A stretch of DNA of 58,905 nucleotides from Rhodospirillaceae bacterium (GTDB lineage: Bacteria; Pseudomonadota; Alphaproteobacteria; GCA-2731375). The DNA lies in NCBI GenBank assembly GCA_018701215.1, contig JABIWH010000002.1:1-58905 (forward strand), given 5' to 3'. The position numbers and the translations under genes were made by a program. Positions 1-8,788 of this stretch are shown one piece after another. The notes under the pieces are model-generated. The model saw only the letters and a list, made by a program, of their open reading frames with translations. It searched no databases and was not told where the DNA came from. The stretch's first letter is position 1, and every line of letters starts with the position of its first letter.

Positions 1-235
1 TCATCACGACGCTGCCCCGGCATTGTTTCAGATCCACCCAGGCTTCATAGCCCACTAAAAAATCACAGCAGCCCGCATCGCGGACATCAACAAATACCGT
101 TCGTACGATCTGGTCCGGGCTGACCTTGAATTGAGCCATGCGGGCCGCCACCGCGCCGGCGCAGTCATGCGGCCCGGCCACTGCCAAACCACTGAAAAGA
201 AAAAGAAAAACCACAACAGCTGTAAAAATTCGCAC
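1..235 (-). CDS. small exported protein, 3' end beyond window
   Basis: About 78 residues are visible and the frame runs off the left edge without a stop. A hydrophobic stretch just after the start (TAVVVFLFLFSGLAVA, cleavage likely near AVA-GP) is a clear signal peptide, so the product should be periplasmic or surface exposed. The mature part contains four Cys (DCAGA, AGCCDF, KQCRG), which could form disulfides. I chose the GTG at 235 because AAGGAG lies seven bases before it and the signal peptide then starts normally. An upstream in-frame ATG at 268 has no ribosome site. I do not recognise the family and give no function. Confidence 0.55.
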   Translation of the reverse strand, partial: MRIFTAVVVFLFLFSGLAVAGPHDCAGAVAARMAQFKVSPDQIVRTVFVDVRDAGCCDFLVGYEAWVDLKQCRGSVVM

Positions 236-273
236 CGACCCGCTCCTTACCCCAAAAGCGTTGTCCATACTTT

Positions 274-3200
274 TTACATATTGCGTCTGTACTGTCCGCC
301 TACCTCGAATAACGCATTCGTGATCTGGCCCAGGGAACAGACCCGCACCGCATCCACCAGCACGGCGAAAACATTGTCGTCGTTGCGCGCCGCCTCGCGA
401 AGGCGCTCCAACATAGCGGGCGCTTCCTTGGCATGGCGTTTATGAAAAGCTGCCAGGCGCTTCAACTGCGACTTCTTTTCCGTCTCCGATGACCGGGCCA
501 GCTCCAGCGTGGAATTCTCCGCCGGCGGTTCGGGCGAGACAAAGGTGTTCACGCCGATAATGGGATAGCTGCCGTCATGCTTTAGGGTTTCATAGTACAG
601 GCTCTCGTCCTGGATCTTGCCCCGTTGATAGCCCGTCTCCATGGCGCCCAAGACGCCGCCACGGTCCGAAATCCGCTCAAACTCCTGCAACACCGCTTCC
701 TCTACCAGATCGGTCAATTCCTCCATGATGAAGGAACCTTGATTGGGGTTCTCGTTCTTGGCCAGGCCCCATTCCTTGCCGATGATCATCTGGATCGCCA
801 TGGCCCGGCGCACGGATTCCTCGGACGGTGTGGTGATCGCCTCGTCATAGGCGTTGGTATGCAGGGAATTGGTGTTGTCATAGCTGGCGACCAGGGCCTG
901 CAAGGTGGTGCGGATATCGTTGAAGGCGAATTCCTGGGCATGCAGGGAGCGGCCGGACGTTTGGGTGTGGTATTTCAACTTTTGGCTACGCTCGTTGGCA
1001 CCATAGCGCTCCTTCATGGTGATGGCCCAGATACGCCGCGCTACACGGCCCAGCACGGAATATTCCGGATCCATGCCGGTCGAGAGGAAAAACGATAGAT
1101 TGGGCGCGAAATCATCGACCTTCATGCCCCGCGCCAGATAGCTCTCCACATAGGTAAAGCCATTGGCCAGGGTAAATGCCAGCTGCGAGATCGGATTGGC
1201 GCCTGCTTCTGCGATGTGATAGCCGGAGATCGAGACGGAATAGAAGTTCTGCACCTTGTTATCGACGAAATAGGCCTGGATATCGCCCATCACCTTGAGG
1301 CTGAACTCGGTCGAGAACAGGCAGGTGTTCTGGCCTTGATCCTCTTTCAGGATATCCGCCTGCACGGTGCCACGGACATTTTCATGCACCCAGGCGCGGA
1401 TTTTAGCGGCCTCTTTAGCAGTCGCCGCGCGGCCTTTTTCCGCTTTGAATTCCGCCAGGCGTTGATCCATGGCGGTGTTCAGGAACATCGCCAAAATTGT
1501 CGGGGCCGGGCCGTTGATGGTCATGGAGACGGATGTGGACGGTTGGCACAATTCGAAGCCGTCGTAGAGCACCTTCATATCGTCCAGGGTGGCGATGGAG
1601 ACGCCGGAGTTACCCACCTTGCCATAGATGTCGGGGCGCGGGTCCGGGTCGTTGCCATACAGGGTCACTGAATCAAAGGCCGTTGATAGCCGCTTGGCCG
1701 GGCTGTCCTTGGAGACGAATTTAAAGCGTTTGTTGGTGCGGAAAGGGTCGCCCTCGCCCGCGAACATCCGCGTCGGGTCCTCGCCCTCGCGGCGGAAGGG
1801 AAAGACGCCGGCGGTATAGGGGTAATGGCCGGGCAGATTCTCCGTCATCATCCAGCGCAGTAATTCCCCCTCGTCTTCATAGCGCGGCAGCGCCACCTTG
1901 GGGATGGCGGTACCACAGATGGTGGTGGACGTCAGCTGACTGCGGATTTCCCGGCCCCGCACCTTGGTGACGAATTCATCGCCCTGATAGGCCTTTTTCG
2001 TCTTGGGCCAGGCCGCCAGCATGGCGACACCATCATCGCCGATATCCTTGTTGCGGTCCGTGGCCAGTTTTTCCATGCGGGCCAGCTGCGCCTTGGGCGC
2101 GCCGCCCTTGGCCAGGATCTCGCGGGAGGCAAGCAGTTGTTGGCGTTCCCGCGCCGCAGCCGAACGATCCGCCACGGCACCGTGATAGGCGCGCATGCCG
2201 CGCGCGATATCCGCTAGATATTGCACCCGGTCCGACGGCACGATGAAGTCCTGGCGTGAGGAACATTTGTTCGGATTGTCCGGCAGCGCCGATGACAATT
2301 GCGCCAGGCCGCGATCAGCCAAGGCGCCTAGGATGCCGTGATACAGCGCGGTCACGCCGTCATCGTTGAATTTGGAAGCAATGGTGCCGAACACCGGCAT
2401 CTCGTCCACCGTCTGGGCGAACAGCTCGTGGTTACGCTGATATTGTTTGCGTACATCACGGAAGGCATCCCTGGCGCCCTTGCGGTCGAATTTGTTGATC
2501 GCCACCAGATCGGCGAAATCCAGCATGTCGATCTTTTCCAACTGGGAGGCGGCGCCGTATTCCGGCGTCATGGCATAAATGGTCAAATCCACGAACGGCA
2601 CAATGGCCGCATCGCCCTGGCCGATACCGGAGGTTTCGACCAGAACGAAGTCGTAACCGGCCGCCTTACAGGCAGCGATGGCGCCGGGCAGGCAGGCCGC
2701 CAGTTCGCTGCCCGAACCCCGCGTCGCCAATGAACGCAGGTAGACCGAACCATTGCCTGGGAAACGATCAATGGCATTCATGCGGATACGGTCACCCAAC
2801 AGGGCGCCGCCGGATTTTCGGCGCGAGGGATCAACCGCGACAATGGCGATCTTCATGTCCGGCTGATCCGTGCGCAGACGGCGTACCACTTCATCCGTCA
2901 GCGACGATTTGCCGGCCCCGCCGGTGCCGGTAATGCCGACCACGGGCACGCCGGCCGCATTAACGCCAGATCGTTTTTTGGCCAGGGCGGTCAGGTCCTT
3001 GCGCATGGTCTTGGAAAGCGTACCCGCTTCCAGGCCGGTGATCAGGCGTGCCAGGACGCCACGGTCGCCCTTTTTCAGCTTGGCCAGAGTTTTCGGCAGC
3101 TTTTTCGATAGATCAAAATCGGCCCGGCCGACCAGATCTTCGATCATGCCCGGCAGGCCCATGGCCTGACCGTCTTCTGGTGTATATATGCGGCTGACGC

Positions 3201-3630
3201 CATATTTATGCAGGGCGCGGACCTCCTCGGGCACGATCACCCCGCCGCCGCCGCCAAAAACCTTGATATGACCGGCACCGCGTTGTTTCAGCAGATCGAT
3301 CATGTATTGGAAGAACTCGATATGCCCGCCCTGGTACGAGCTGATGGCGATGCCTTGGACATCTTCATCGATGGCGGCGGAAATAATTTCCTCGACCGAG
3401 CGGTTATGGCCCAGATGGATGACCTCCGCCCCGGTGCCCTGGATCATCCGGCGCATCACATTGATAGCCGCGTCATGGCCATCAAACAGCGAGGTCGCGG
3501 TGACGAAGCGGATATGGTTCTTCAATTTGAAGCTGCTCTTGACGGGTTTCGCCGCGCGCTTGCTTTTCTTGGCAGGCGCCTTTCTGGAAGATTTCACCGC
3601 TTCACGCCCGCCTACACTGATGCCGTCCAC
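274..3630 (-). CDS. icmF: fused isobutyryl-CoA mutase IcmF (B12 domain, G-protein chaperone, mutase)
   Basis: A 1118-aa adenosylcobalamin-dependent acyl-CoA mutase of the IcmF type, which interconverts isobutyryl-CoA and n-butyryl-CoA in the cytoplasm. The order is B12-binding domain first (residues about 38-165, LFDGHDAAINVMRRM with the cobalt-ligand His near 52), then a MeaB-like GTPase (P-loop GITGTGGAGKSS, Lys near 241), then the TIM-barrel mutase to the C-terminus. This order separates IcmF from ordinary methylmalonyl-CoA mutase. In the substrate pocket I read GVFPFRRE and KVQNFYSVSISGYHIAEAG, with Phe and Gln where methylmalonyl-CoA mutase has Tyr and Arg, as expected for a substrate without a free carboxylate. 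The N-terminal Lys/Arg-rich tail is unusual. The start is GTG with GGAG eight bases upstream. The gene stands alone, divergent from hemB. Confidence 0.93.
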   Translation of the reverse strand: MDGISVGGREAVKSSRKAPAKKSKRAAKPVKSSFKLKNHIRFVTATSLFDGHDAAINVMRRMIQGTGAEVIHLGHNRSVEEIISAAIDEDVQGIAISSYQGGHIEFFQYMIDLLKQRGAGHIKVFGGGGGVIVPEEVRALHKYGVSRIYTPEDGQAMGLPGMIEDLVGRADFDLSKKLPKTLAKLKKGDRGVLARLITGLEAGTLSKTMRKDLTALAKKRSGVNAAGVPVVGITGTGGAGKSSLTDEVVRRLRTDQPDMKIAIVAVDPSRRKSGGALLGDRIRMNAIDRFPGNGSVYLRSLATRGSGSELAACLPGAIAACKAAGYDFVLVETSGIGQGDAAIVPFVDLTIYAMTPEYGAASQLEKIDMLDFADLVAINKFDRKGARDAFRDVRKQYQRNHELFAQTVDEMPVFGTIASKFNDDGVTALYHGILGALADRGLAQLSSALPDNPNKCSSRQDFIVPSDRVQYLADIARGMRAYHGAVADRSAAARERQQLLASREILAKGGAPKAQLARMEKLATDRNKDIGDDGVAMLAAWPKTKKAYQGDEFVTKVRGREIRSQLTSTTICGTAIPKVALPRYEDEGELLRWMMTENLPGHYPYTAGVFPFRREGEDPTRMFAGEGDPFRTNKRFKFVSKDSPAKRLSTAFDSVTLYGNDPDPRPDIYGKVGNSGVSIATLDDMKVLYDGFELCQPSTSVSMTINGPAPTILAMFLNTAMDQRLAEFKAEKGRAATAKEAAKIRAWVHENVRGTVQADILKEDQGQNTCLFSTEFSLKVMGDIQAYFVDNKVQNFYSVSISGYHIAEAGANPISQLAFTLANGFTYVESYLARGMKVDDFAPNLSFFLSTGMDPEYSVLGRVARRIWAITMKERYGANERSQKLKYHTQTSGRSLHAQEFAFNDIRTTLQALVASYDNTNSLHTNAYDEAITTPSEESVRRAMAIQMIIGKEWGLAKNENPNQGSFIMEELTDLVEEAVLQEFERISDRGGVLGAMETGYQRGKIQDESLYYETLKHDGSYPIIGVNTFVSPEPPAENSTLELARSSETEKKSQLKRLAAFHKRHAKEAPAMLERLREAARNDDNVFAVLVDAVRVCSLGQITNALFEVGGQYRRNM

Positions 3631-3762
3631 CGCACAATCTCCGCTTCATCGTAAATAATTACTTCTTCATAACATGCCGCTTGGCAACATTGCACGCCTA
3701 GATCATTCGGCCATCTCGCAGTACACTGCGGCCATGATCGATAATCGCACGAGGACCCTCAG

Positions 3763-4824
3763 ATGGCGGAAATAGCCAAGGTCAATCCAGGCAAGCAACA
3801 ACCGGCGGCGGATGCCGATGCAGCAGCACGGCCCCATGGCCAATACCCGCGCACACGGATGCGCCGCAATCGCCGCGATGACTGGAACCGGCGTCTGGTC
3901 TCGGAAAATGCCGTCTCGGTCAATGATCTGATCTGGCCCCTGTTCGTGCACGACCGGGATGAGGCGGTGCCCATCCCCTCCATGCCTGATGTTAGTCGCC
4001 TGAGCGTCGATGGTGCCGTGAAAGCCGCGGAGCAGGCGGCTGAATTGGGCATCCCCGTGGTGGCGGTGTTTCCCGCCGTTGAACCGGAACTGAAGAATGC
4101 CGAGGGCGCGGAAGCGACCAACCCCAATAATATCGTCTGCAAGACTGTCCGCGCCATCTCCCAGGCCGTGCCGGAGGTCGGCGTGATGTGCGATGTGGCG
4201 CTCGATCCCTTCACTTCCCATGGCCATGACGGCCTGATCCGCGACGATTATGTGGTCAACGACGAAACCGTGGCAGTGTTATGCCAGCAGGCCTTGCTGC
4301 AGGCTCAGGCGGGTTGCCATATTATTTCACCATCCGACATGATGGACGGGCGGATCGGCGCCATTCGTGATTGTCTGGATGGCAACGGCTTTGATGACGT
4401 TCGCATCATGGCCTATTCGGCGAAATACGCTTCCGCTTTCTATGGTCCGTTTCGCGATGCCGTGGGTTCGGGTACCTATCTGGGCAAGGCGGACAAGAAA
4501 ACCTATCAGATGGATCCGGGCAATACCGACGAAGCCATGCGCGAGATCGCCCTGGACCTGGCCGAAGGCGCTGACATGGTGATGGTCAAACCGGGTATGC
4601 CGTATCTCGATATCGTACGCCGGGTGAAGGACGAGTTCGGCGTGCCCACATTCGCCTATCAGGTCAGCGGCGAATATTCCATGCTGGCCGGCGCGGCGGA
4701 GCGGGGCTGGATGGATGGCGAAAGGGTGATGATGGAAAGCTTGCTGTCATTCAAACGGGCCGGCGCCGACGGCATTTTGACTTATTTCGCGGCCAAGGCG
4801 GCGACCCTGCTGCGCGGTGGATAA
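3763..4824 (+). CDS. hemB: porphobilinogen synthase (delta-aminolevulinate dehydratase)
   Basis: A 353-aa HemB that condenses two 5-aminolevulinate molecules to porphobilinogen in heme, siroheme and B12 synthesis. The two Schiff-base lysines are visible in MAYSAKYAS (Lys 221) and MVMVKPGMP (Lys 276). The active-site metal loop reads DVALDPFTSHGHDG: the cysteines of zinc enzymes are replaced by Ala and Asp, so this is the magnesium-type enzyme common in Alphaproteobacteria and Pseudomonas. An N-terminal extension of about 25 residues precedes the RTRMRRNRR arm. GAGG lies eight bases before the ATG. B12 supply from this pathway would feed the adjacent divergent icmF, but a shared control region is only an inference. 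Confidence 0.97.
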   Translation: MAEIAKVNPGKQQPAADADAAARPHGQYPRTRMRRNRRDDWNRRLVSENAVSVNDLIWPLFVHDRDEAVPIPSMPDVSRLSVDGAVKAAEQAAELGIPVVAVFPAVEPELKNAEGAEATNPNNIVCKTVRAISQAVPEVGVMCDVALDPFTSHGHDGLIRDDYVVNDETVAVLCQQALLQAQAGCHIISPSDMMDGRIGAIRDCLDGNGFDDVRIMAYSAKYASAFYGPFRDAVGSGTYLGKADKKTYQMDPGNTDEAMREIALDLAEGADMVMVKPGMPYLDIVRRVKDEFGVPTFAYQVSGEYSMLAGAAERGWMDGERVMMESLLSFKRAGADGILTYFAAKAATLLRGG

Positions 4825-4948
4825 TTGGCCTAAGCCGACTAACAAAAAATTAACTTTCGCCGCAGACAATCGAGATCAAATCCACGAGTTGCAATCTGCA
4901 CGGCGTCTCACTATTCTTTGCCGACAGAATTCTTGAGGAGAAAATCAC

Positions 4949-7765
4949 TTGATATCAAATCGTTACGGTATTTTTTTCAATTTTCAGTTAATCATTTTGG
5001 CAATTTTGTTCGGCTTGATTTCGAACGTCTCTCTGGCGGCGGTCCAACGGGTTGGTATTGCGGCGGCGGTTAATCCCGCAACCAAGGGCACACCGCCCGG
5101 CGGCAACGACCGGGTCGTCGTTGTCGGCTCCAAACTGTTGCAGAATGAACGGATCGTAACCTCGGACAAGGGCCGGACACAGTTGCTGTTTCTGGATGGC
5201 TCCGCGCTAACCATCGGGCCAAATTCCGATTTAGTGCTGGATGAATTCGTTTACGACCCCGAGACGAAATCCGGCAAACTGGCTTTCAGTGCCACCAAGG
5301 GCCTGTTTCGCCTGGTCGGCGGCAAGATCTCCAAAAAGACAGCGGTGACCTTTAAGACTCCCAGTGCGGTCATCGGCATTCGCGGCGGCATTGCCATTGT
5401 CACGGTGCAGCAGATTAAGCAACAAGCCGCTGTAGGTACAGGCCTGACGGCCGGCGACAGCGGCGGACCGGCCATACCGGCGGGCACCCTGCGTTTGGCG
5501 CAAGCGGCGCCGGGCCCCCAGACGGTAACAACGGCGCAGTTGGCCTTTGGCCAGATGACCGTGCAATCGGGCGGCGTCACCCGCGCGGTCAATATCCCGG
5601 GCTTTCAAGTGGTTGCGGTCAGTCCTGACCAGGCGCCAAGCCGGCCAGTCCTGGCGGAGGGGCCGGGCAACGGCCTGGCCGGGTTGGAAGGCGCGGGCGG
5701 GGCCAACAATGGCGGCGCGCCAGAGGCCCCTACCAATGAGGACGTCGCCGATACCCAAATCTCGGACCTGGGCTCTTCCATACAGCCACAGGCCATCGTG
5801 CCGGCGCCGCTCGCGAACATGTTGGCGGCGCCGGCGGCGCCGGGCGATGATGCCCTGACCATCCAGAAGCAGGTTTTAGTAGTCACCGACACGACCACCG
5901 CGGCGCAACAGAACATCACCCTGGACGAAACCACGGGCACCAGCGGCGGCAAACGGGTTACCAGCATAGGCAACGGCTTTTCCTATGGCGGCCGTATTTT
6001 GAGCCAGACACCCTTCACCAACTATAATTTCAACGACGGTACGACCTCCCGCGTTGCCCTGCGCAACGGAAGTGGCAGCGGCGCCAGCATCACAGCCGGC
6101 TATTTGTCGGCTGGCTCCGGCATCGCTGGCCTTGAATTCCGCCTACCCGTAAAGAGCAATTTTTTCACCTTCGGCAGCGACGAAACCAGCACCCGCTTTG
6201 GCTCGGTGTCCGGAACCGGTTTTGGTGCTCCGGACGAATCTTTTTACTACTTTAATTTGCGCGAAACTGAATCCAACAATAATCCAGCCAGTGTTTTTGC
6301 TGGCGTACCATTCACCGGCACCTTTCCAACTTCGGGCGTCGCGGTTCACGATCTCTATCCAGGATTTCCGGGTAAGACCTCAATCCCCATGCTGCCAGAG
6401 GCTTACGGCGGTAATTTCAGCGGCGCGCCAAGCCCGCTTCTGTTCAGCGCCTATTCGCCCAACCTGACATCCTTTCCAAACGACCGCCGCTCCGTCGCGT
6501 TGTACGGCTTAATTGCCATTGATGGCGTTGGTGCCAATCAGAAATCCGCCATGGTCACCTACACCGGCGTCTATCTTGGAGGCACCAAAAGTAACAACAA
6601 CATTTATCTGAGCGGCTATGACCGAAGTTCCGTGCGTTTGACAGCCACCGGCACGCCAATTCGGGTCAGCGGCGGCGGTGGGACGACATCACGGGACGAT
6701 CTGGAGAATTCCATCTTCGGTTTCGACGGGCCGGATCATTTCGTGATCAGTTCGGATTACACGACAACGGCTGGCACATATACCAATGCCGCGGGTTTTG
6801 TTCAAACCCTGGAGAACACATCGACTCCCGCGTTGACCTTTTTTCACGAGACCTATACCCGTCCCGCGCCGGGACCAAGCGGTATTGGAAACTCCCGCAC
6901 GGCACAGACTTTGAAAGGTTTTGCCGCCGGTATCGTGACGACGAAAATTAGCGGTACAATCTCCACTTATGTCGCCGAGACCCTGAGTTCCTCGCCGAGT
7001 AATTTCAAAATCACCACCAACCCGACGACGAACCGCGTCGCCGCCGTCCTTCACACTCAAGATGCCATCAGTTCCAATTCCAGCACGGTGCTGTATTTCG
7101 GCAACCTCACCGGCGCCTCGCGGGCCCGGCAAGCATTTATCGACGACGATTATTTCGGCATTCGGGAGTCGACCTCCAACACCTCCACCGTCGGAGGTTC
7201 GACCGCGAGCAATTCAAGACTGGGCCTGATCACATCCGCCTTCACCAATCTATCGGGCAGTTTGGTCAGCGGGATCAGTTTTTGCGCCTGCGCCTATACA
7301 AAATGGGGCTTCATTTCCGGCGAAGCGCGCAAAGATGATGAAACCGAGCGCCAGCGTTTTCATTTGATGCCATGGGTCGCAGGGCGGCTTTCGGGTGCTT
7401 CCGTCACCTCCGGCCTGGCAGGTTCCGCCACATATTCCGGTCATGTCGCCGCCAATATCAAGAATGGCAGCAACCAATACGTCGCCTTGGGCAATTATGA
7501 TCAAACCTGGGATTTTTCCAGCCGCAGCGGCAGAGCCACGATCTCCAATCTGGACGGCGCCAGTTATACCGGATCCATCAGCAACGTTTCCGGTACCGGT
7601 GGCTCCCAGTTCTCCGGCTCGATCTCCGGCTCGGGTCGCAGTGGCGATCTGCAGGGCGCCTTCATGAAGGGCTCCGCCTCCAAGGTGAGCGAGGTCGGCG
7701 CGCAATTTCACGTCAACGGCAGCGGCTATTACGCCGCCGGCATCGCAGTCGGCAAACAGCCTTAA
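4949..7765 (+). CDS. large secreted FecR-domain protein with Gly/Ser-rich beta C-terminus
   Basis: A 938-aa protein. It starts at TTG with GAGGAG eight bases upstream. The N-terminus is a signal peptide (FQLIILAILFGLISNVSLAA). Residues about 45-150 form a FecR domain (GRTQLLFLDGSALTIGPNS, TPSAVIGIRGG), a fold found in secreted and surface proteins and not restricted to iron signalling. A low-complexity linker follows, rich in Ala, Pro and Gly (about 220-300). The rest is Gly/Ser/Thr-rich predicted beta structure. The last 110 residues contain repeated YSGHV, YTGSI, FSGSISG and LQGAFM units ending in VGAQFHVNGSGYYAAGIAVGK, which resembles the C-terminal eight-strand barrels of TbpB-like surface lipoproteins. 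There is no lipobox and no sigma or TonB partner gene nearby. Function unknown; surface location inferred. Confidence 0.7.
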   Translation: MISNRYGIFFNFQLIILAILFGLISNVSLAAVQRVGIAAAVNPATKGTPPGGNDRVVVVGSKLLQNERIVTSDKGRTQLLFLDGSALTIGPNSDLVLDEFVYDPETKSGKLAFSATKGLFRLVGGKISKKTAVTFKTPSAVIGIRGGIAIVTVQQIKQQAAVGTGLTAGDSGGPAIPAGTLRLAQAAPGPQTVTTAQLAFGQMTVQSGGVTRAVNIPGFQVVAVSPDQAPSRPVLAEGPGNGLAGLEGAGGANNGGAPEAPTNEDVADTQISDLGSSIQPQAIVPAPLANMLAAPAAPGDDALTIQKQVLVVTDTTTAAQQNITLDETTGTSGGKRVTSIGNGFSYGGRILSQTPFTNYNFNDGTTSRVALRNGSGSGASITAGYLSAGSGIAGLEFRLPVKSNFFTFGSDETSTRFGSVSGTGFGAPDESFYYFNLRETESNNNPASVFAGVPFTGTFPTSGVAVHDLYPGFPGKTSIPMLPEAYGGNFSGAPSPLLFSAYSPNLTSFPNDRRSVALYGLIAIDGVGANQKSAMVTYTGVYLGGTKSNNNIYLSGYDRSSVRLTATGTPIRVSGGGGTTSRDDLENSIFGFDGPDHFVISSDYTTTAGTYTNAAGFVQTLENTSTPALTFFHETYTRPAPGPSGIGNSRTAQTLKGFAAGIVTTKISGTISTYVAETLSSSPSNFKITTNPTTNRVAAVLHTQDAISSNSSTVLYFGNLTGASRARQAFIDDDYFGIRESTSNTSTVGGSTASNSRLGLITSAFTNLSGSLVSGISFCACAYTKWGFISGEARKDDETERQRFHLMPWVAGRLSGASVTSGLAGSATYSGHVAANIKNGSNQYVALGNYDQTWDFSSRSGRATISNLDGASYTGSISNVSGTGGSQFSGSISGSGRSGDLQGAFMKGSASKVSEVGAQFHVNGSGYYAAGIAVGKQP

Positions 7766-7784
7766 AGGCTGACGCTTTCGCGCA

Positions 7785-8669
7785 CTATTCCTTGGGCCGC
7801 AGGGAGACCATGCGCGCCAGCAAGGCCGAGGTATCCCAGCGGCTGCCGCCCATGGCCTCGACCTCCGCATAGAACTGGTCCACCAGGGCCGACATGGGCA
7901 GGGAAATACCCTGATTTTTGGCCTCCTGCATGCAGATCGCCAAATCCTTGCGCATCCATTGCACCGCGAAACCATGTTCATACTCATCCGCCAGCATGGT
8001 TTCGTAGCGGTTTTCCATCTGCCACGACTGGGCCGCACCCTTGGAGATCACATCGACCACCTGAGCGCCATCAAGACCAGCCTTTAGTGCCAGGTTCATG
8101 CCTTCGGCCAGGCCCTGCACCACGCCCGCGATACAGATTTGGTTGACCATCTTGGTCAATTGCCCCGCACCCGCTGGTCCCATCAGCTGACACATTTTGG
8201 CATAGCTGTCGATGGCGGCGCTGACCTTGTCGAAGTCGCTTTGATCGCCGCCGCACATTACCGTCAGGGCGCCGTTCTCGGCCCCCGCCTGACCGCCCGA
8301 GACCGGCCCATCGATAAAGCCTAAACCCCGTTCCTTGGCCTCGCCATGCATTTCACGGGCCACATCAGCCGATGCCGTGGTGTGATCCACGAACACCGCG
8401 CCCGCCGCCATGCCGGCAAAAATACCGTCCGCGCCCAGGGTGACTTCGCGTAAATCATTGTCCGCGCCGACACAGGCAAAGACGATGGCACAACCATTTG
8501 CCGCCTCTTTTGGTGTCGCGGCACTGGCACCGCCGTGCTGTTTTACCCAGGCTTCGGCCTTGGCGCTGCTGCGATTGTATACCGTGACATCATAGCCCTT
8601 GGCGGCCAAGTGCCCCGCCATTGGGTAGCCCATGACACCCAACCCGATAAAGGCGACTTTCTCACTCAT
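7785..8669 (-). CDS. NAD-dependent beta-hydroxyacid dehydrogenase (3-hydroxyisobutyrate dehydrogenase family)
   Basis: A 294-aa member of the family containing MmsB, GarR and GlxR, which oxidises beta-hydroxyacids or reduces the semialdehydes. The N-terminal Rossmann motif is FIGLGVMGYPMAGHLAAKG, the substrate loop is DGPVSGGQAGAENGALTVM, and the catalytic Lys is in GAGQLTKMVNQI. Length is normal. I chose the ATG at 8669 because GGAG lies six bases before it; a TTG and an ATG further upstream add MEMEIA without a better ribosome site. Valine catabolism (3-hydroxyisobutyrate) would fit with icmF, but tartronate semialdehyde reductase cannot be excluded from sequence alone. It converges on the FecR-domain gene 19 bases away. 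Confidence 0.9.
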   Translation of the reverse strand: MSEKVAFIGLGVMGYPMAGHLAAKGYDVTVYNRSSAKAEAWVKQHGGASAATPKEAANGCAIVFACVGADNDLREVTLGADGIFAGMAAGAVFVDHTTASADVAREMHGEAKERGLGFIDGPVSGGQAGAENGALTVMCGGDQSDFDKVSAAIDSYAKMCQLMGPAGAGQLTKMVNQICIAGVVQGLAEGMNLALKAGLDGAQVVDVISKGAAQSWQMENRYETMLADEYEHGFAVQWMRKDLAICMQEAKNQGISLPMSALVDQFYAEVEAMGGSRWDTSALLARMVSLRPKE

Positions 8670-8788
8670 GGCAATCTCCATTTCCAAAATCTTCGGGGAC
8701 TATACAGGGTGAATTGGCGGCGTCCACAATCCTATTCAGATCGCCGTCTCACCTTGGCAAGCCGCTGGCAACAGCGTAAGAAATAGCC

